A stretch of 7,687 bases of DNA from assembly GCA_946630765.1 (NCBI GenBank), contig CAMOZF010000080.1, positions 1 through 7,687 of the forward strand. Direction: 5' to 3'. Under the pieces are notes generated by a model, which was not told the origin of the DNA, ran no database searches, and worked only from the letters and a program-made list of their open reading frames with translations. This stretch comes from an uncultured Lachnospiraceae bacterium. GTDB lineage: Bacteria > Bacillota_A > Clostridia > Lachnospirales > Lachnospiraceae. Position numbers and translations under genes: made by a program. Numbering within the stretch: the stretch's first letter is position 1; the number at the start of each line of letters is the position of its first letter. This document shows positions 5,750 to 7,687 of the stretch, piece after piece.

Positions 5750-5778
5750 AATTTACCATGTTTACCGGTACTTGTCAA
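5750..5778 (-). promoter_or_regulatory. Sigma-A promoter of the transporter operon
   Basis: On the minus strand a perfect TTGACA (5778-5773) and TAAATT (5755-5750; four of six consensus bases) are separated by exactly 17 bases. Transcription would begin near 5743, giving a leader of about 73 bases to the LplB-type start. The spacer contains the 8-bp palindrome TACCGGTA (5763-5770), whose central CG also fits a LacI-type half-site arrangement. Confidence 0.7.
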
Positions 5779-5874
5779 GAAGTTTTGTCTAAAATGTGAA
5801 GTTTTTTTGAACGGTTTGGGGGCTTTTTATGCAGAATTTCAGCCAACCTGTCATTTTACATTTTTCGGCAATAA

Positions 5875-5903
5875 CTAAATTTAAACTAATTTAGCTAATT
5901 TAC
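5875..5903. promoter_or_regulatory. Candidate LacI-family operator region O2
   Basis: CTAAATT-N6-AATTTAG (5875-5894) is a 7-bp inverted repeat. Overlapping it, CTAATTTAGC (5886-5895) matches the O1 core at nine of ten bases, and CTAATTTA recurs at 5895-5902. The cluster ends two bases before the lacI -35 box. It could serve autoregulation or, with O1 163 bp away, a DNA loop. The AT-richness weakens the case and could instead be an UP element. Confidence 0.4.
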
Positions 5904-5905
5904 TC

Positions 5906-5934
5906 TTGAAAAATAATTTTATTTGGGATATGAT
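5906..5934 (+). promoter_or_regulatory. Sigma-A promoter of the LacI-family gene
   Basis: TTGAAA (5906-5911) and TATGAT (5929-5934) are 17 bases apart, each one base from consensus. Transcription would start near 5941, about 45 bases before the start codon. A very AT-rich tract lies upstream. Confidence 0.7.
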
Positions 5935-5985
5935 ATGATCAGCAGCAGACAATTTTGTTTGTAATATTCATAGAAAGGTCATATT

Positions 5986-7002
5986 ATGAAGAAAGAAATA
6001 CGGCAGGCAGATATTGCGGAGGCTTTGGGCGTAAGTATTGTCTCTGTCAGTAAAGCGCTCGCCGGAAAAAGCGGTGTCGGCCCGGAGCTGCGTAAAAGGA
6101 TTCTGGAAAAGGCCGAGGAAATCGGCTATATGCTGCCGCAGGCCGCACCGGAAAGCGAGAGCACTTCACTGAATCTCGCCCTGATCCATCACGAGAAATT
6201 TGTAGAGCAGAATATTTCCTTCTACAGCAAGCTCACCCAGCAGCTGATGGTACATGCGCAGAAATCCGGCGATTATATTCTGAGCGAGGTCATCCCGCGC
6301 GATATCGAAAAGAATCCGGCACTGCCGCGTGTGATTTCGGAAGGAAAAGCGGACGGACTGATCATTCTCGGAAACTTCGGACAGAATTATCTGCATTTCC
6401 TTTCGGAGCACCTGACAGTTCCCTATGTGCTTCTGGACAGCTACGGACGCGGCATCGGCTCCGACGCCATTATCTCCGACGGCTATTACGGCGCCTATAC
6501 GATGACCAATTACCTGTTCGGACTCGGCCACAGAAAGATCGCCTATGTCGGGACCCCGCTGTCAACCGGTTCCATCACGGACCGTCTTTTCGGCTATGAA
6601 AAGGCACTCGCCGAGCACGGCCAGGCAAAAAGAACCGATTACATCATCGAAGACCGCGGCGCGGACGGCATCATCTATTCCGCGGATCTTCTGAGGCTTC
6701 CTCAGGATATGCCGACCGCGTTTTTCTGCAACTGCGATACCACGGCCTCCGTCCTGATCCGGCGCCTGCAGAGTGAAGGCTACCGTGTGCCGGAGGACAT
6801 TTCCGTCGTCGGTTTTGACAATTTCCTCGCCCCCGGCGCCTGCGATATCGCGATCACCTCCTACGAGGTCGACCTGGACCGGATGGCAAAATGCGCAGTC
6901 AACCTGATCTCGAGAAAGGTTCGCGGCGTCCACTACCGGAAAGGCCTCTACATCATGGAGGGCCACATCGTCGTCAAGGACAGTGCAAAAGCAGTTTCCT
7001 GA
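5986..7002 (+). CDS. LacI-family transcriptional regulator
   Basis: This 338-residue protein has the LacI-family layout. An N-terminal helix-turn-helix spans residues 6-48 (QADIAEALGVSIVSVSKALAGKSGV, then RILEKAEEIGY). A periplasmic-binding-protein-like sensor domain runs from about 62 to the end, with GKADGLIILG, a YGAYTMTNYLFGLGHRKIAYVG block and DISVVGFDN. In the region that normally forms the hinge helix (residues 50-60, usually P...A..L) it reads LPQAAPESEST, which lacks the usual Arg/Ala/Leu pattern. The ATG follows AAAGG (5974-5978) by seven bases. It is divergent from the transporter operon, which it probably represses until a sugar binds; the ligand is unknown. It may also control the GH97 gene. 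Confidence 0.93.
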   Translation: MKKEIRQADIAEALGVSIVSVSKALAGKSGVGPELRKRILEKAEEIGYMLPQAAPESESTSLNLALIHHEKFVEQNISFYSKLTQQLMVHAQKSGDYILSEVIPRDIEKNPALPRVISEGKADGLIILGNFGQNYLHFLSEHLTVPYVLLDSYGRGIGSDAIISDGYYGAYTMTNYLFGLGHRKIAYVGTPLSTGSITDRLFGYEKALAEHGQAKRTDYIIEDRGADGIIYSADLLRLPQDMPTAFFCNCDTTASVLIRRLQSEGYRVPEDISVVGFDNFLAPGACDIAITSYEVDLDRMAKCAVNLISRKVRGVHYRKGLYIMEGHIVVKDSAKAVS

Positions 7003-7039
7003 TTCAATCCAAACTTTCTTATATTCCTCCTTTTAAAAC

Positions 7040-7063
7040 GGGCAGAGGCTTCCACCTCTGCCC
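7040..7063. terminator. Convergent terminator between lacI-type gene and GH97 gene
   Basis: GGGCAGAGG (7040-7048) pairs perfectly with CCTCTGCCC (7055-7063) around a 6-base loop. On the minus strand it is followed after one base by TTTT, which serves the GH97 gene. On the plus strand the tract TTCCGCTTTTT is poorer but probably adequate for the regulator gene, whose stop is 37 bases upstream. Confidence 0.85.
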
Positions 7064-7095
7064 TTCCGCTTTTTCAAATGAAGCGCTGAAAATCA

Positions 7096-7687
7096 TCACT
7101 TCCGCTTCGGCCGGAGTTTCATCGCGAAGCCGCCGTTCACGCTCTCCGGGATCTCCACACAGTCTCCCTTCTTTACGGTAAATGTCCGGTGCAGCGTCTT
7201 GTGAATGTCATGCTGATGCTGACAGGGCCGCTGGAACATTTCCTCCAAAGAGGCGACAATCTCCGGCGTCATTTCGCCAAGCGCGCCGACGGCCGCATCT
7301 GATGGCCGAAGATCCGACAGATCGTCCTGCCAGATTTCCGCGGTGTATTCCGCGTCTTCCAGAAAATCGAAGCAAACCTCCGCATTCCTCGGTCTTCTTG
7401 CGCAGATGCCCGCAACAAACCACGATCTGCCCTTCTTTCTGGCCATCGTGACAAAGCTTGCCGGACTGCCCTCAAGAAGCCGGCTTTCATCCCAGGAAGT
7501 CGGAAGCCCCGACAGGAATTCACGGCAGACATTGGACTGGACGGTCTCCTTCCGCTCGCCGCAGTGCGTGATATAGCTGACAAAGATCAAAGGAAGCGCC
7601 GTCTGGTGCGCGTCAGTCGTCCCGGTCAGATAAGTCGCGTAGGAAATGGGTGTGTAGTCCATCGGGCCCATGACATTTCTTGTAAAC
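7096..7687 (-). CDS. GH97 glycoside hydrolase, C-terminal part (partial)
   Basis: The last 196 residues of a GH97 family enzyme are visible; the reading frame continues past the window edge, so the ATG at 7671 is internal. The diagnostic motif FTRNVMGPMDYTP (7686-7648) is at the visible start. It is followed by AHQTALPLIF, FLSGLPTSWDESRLLEG, then ARKKGRSWFVAGI, and the closing domain ends NGGFAMKLRP. These match the end of the barrel and the C-terminal beta-sandwich of GH97 enzymes, which are usually about 640-740 residues and cleave alpha-glucosides (inverting) or alpha-galactosides (retaining). The catalytic acidic residues that separate these two types lie upstream and are not visible, so specificity is undecided. 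No signal peptide can be assessed. It converges on the LacI-type gene and is plausibly the hydrolase for the imported sugar. Confidence 0.9.
   Translation of the reverse strand, partial: FTRNVMGPMDYTPISYATYLTGTTDAHQTALPLIFVSYITHCGERKETVQSNVCREFLSGLPTSWDESRLLEGSPASFVTMARKKGRSWFVAGICARRPRNAEVCFDFLEDAEYTAEIWQDDLSDLRPSDAAVGALGEMTPEIVASLEEMFQRPCQHQHDIHKTLHRTFTVKKGDCVEIPESVNGGFAMKLRPKRK

Noticed and set aside
5801..5820. Catabolite-responsive (cre) site around ttgaacggtttgg
   Set aside because: The spacing of the TG..AA..CG core does not fit the cre consensus; one base is missing between the half-sites.
6166..6966. Open frames of 121 and 134 codons antisense to the LacI-type gene
   Set aside because: They are shadows of a confidently recognised gene and have no start signals.

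Overview
The window looks like a chromosomal carbohydrate-utilisation locus of an anaerobic Firmicute, most likely a Lachnospiraceae-type Clostridium relative. The evidence is a TM1266-family [FeFe]-hydrogenase-system regulator, a Firmicute lipoprotein signal, purine-rich ribosome binding sites, sigma-A type promoters and Rho-independent terminators. No tRNA, rRNA, CRISPR array or transposase gene was seen. Bases 1-67 hold nothing I can name.

Left part (1-1700). A small TM1266-type regulator (187-453, minus) ends in a terminator with a duplicated tail (68-163). Upstream of it is a short minus-strand open stretch (515-757) that reads like the last ~60 residues of a GH10-type xylanase with the rest missing. 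A divergent plus-strand gene (828-1451) encodes an uncharacterised protein with an LNKKGY..CSGH motif. The gap 1452-1719 holds a strong bidirectional terminator (1635-1682) and a possible frame-disrupted coding relic.

Central operon (1720-5670, minus). Transcription runs from a sigma-A promoter at 5750-5778 through an LplB-type permease (4675-5670), a YtcP/CarB-type permease (3504-4421) and a large LplA-like lipoprotein solute-binding protein (1720-3417). No ATPase is encoded here, so the importer probably borrows a shared MsmX-type ATPase. The two intergenic gaps are unusually structured. A 16-bp bulged hairpin precedes the binding-protein ribosome binding site. The 253-bp gap between the permeases contains two copies of a 42-bp hairpin repeat, a spacer that is itself an inverted repeat, and two further hairpins. 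An 8-9 bp pairing from the upstream stop codon to either repeat copy could close the whole set.

Regulation. A LacI-family regulator (5986-7002, plus) is divergent from the operon. The 315-bp region between them holds both promoters and two matching candidate operators (core CTRATTTAGC): one just downstream of the operon start and one just upstream of the lacI -35. The regulator has a normal helix-turn-helix but lacks a recognisable LacI hinge helix.

Right end. Beyond a convergent terminator (7040-7063) is the C-terminal part of a GH97 glycoside hydrolase (7096-7687, minus) that runs off the window. Together these genes suggest uptake of an oligosaccharide and its cleavage, under LacI control. 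The substrate cannot be fixed from sequence alone: LplA/LplB/YtcP relatives and the GH10-like remnant hint at xylan-derived or other plant oligosaccharides, and GH97 at alpha-glucosides or alpha-galactosides.
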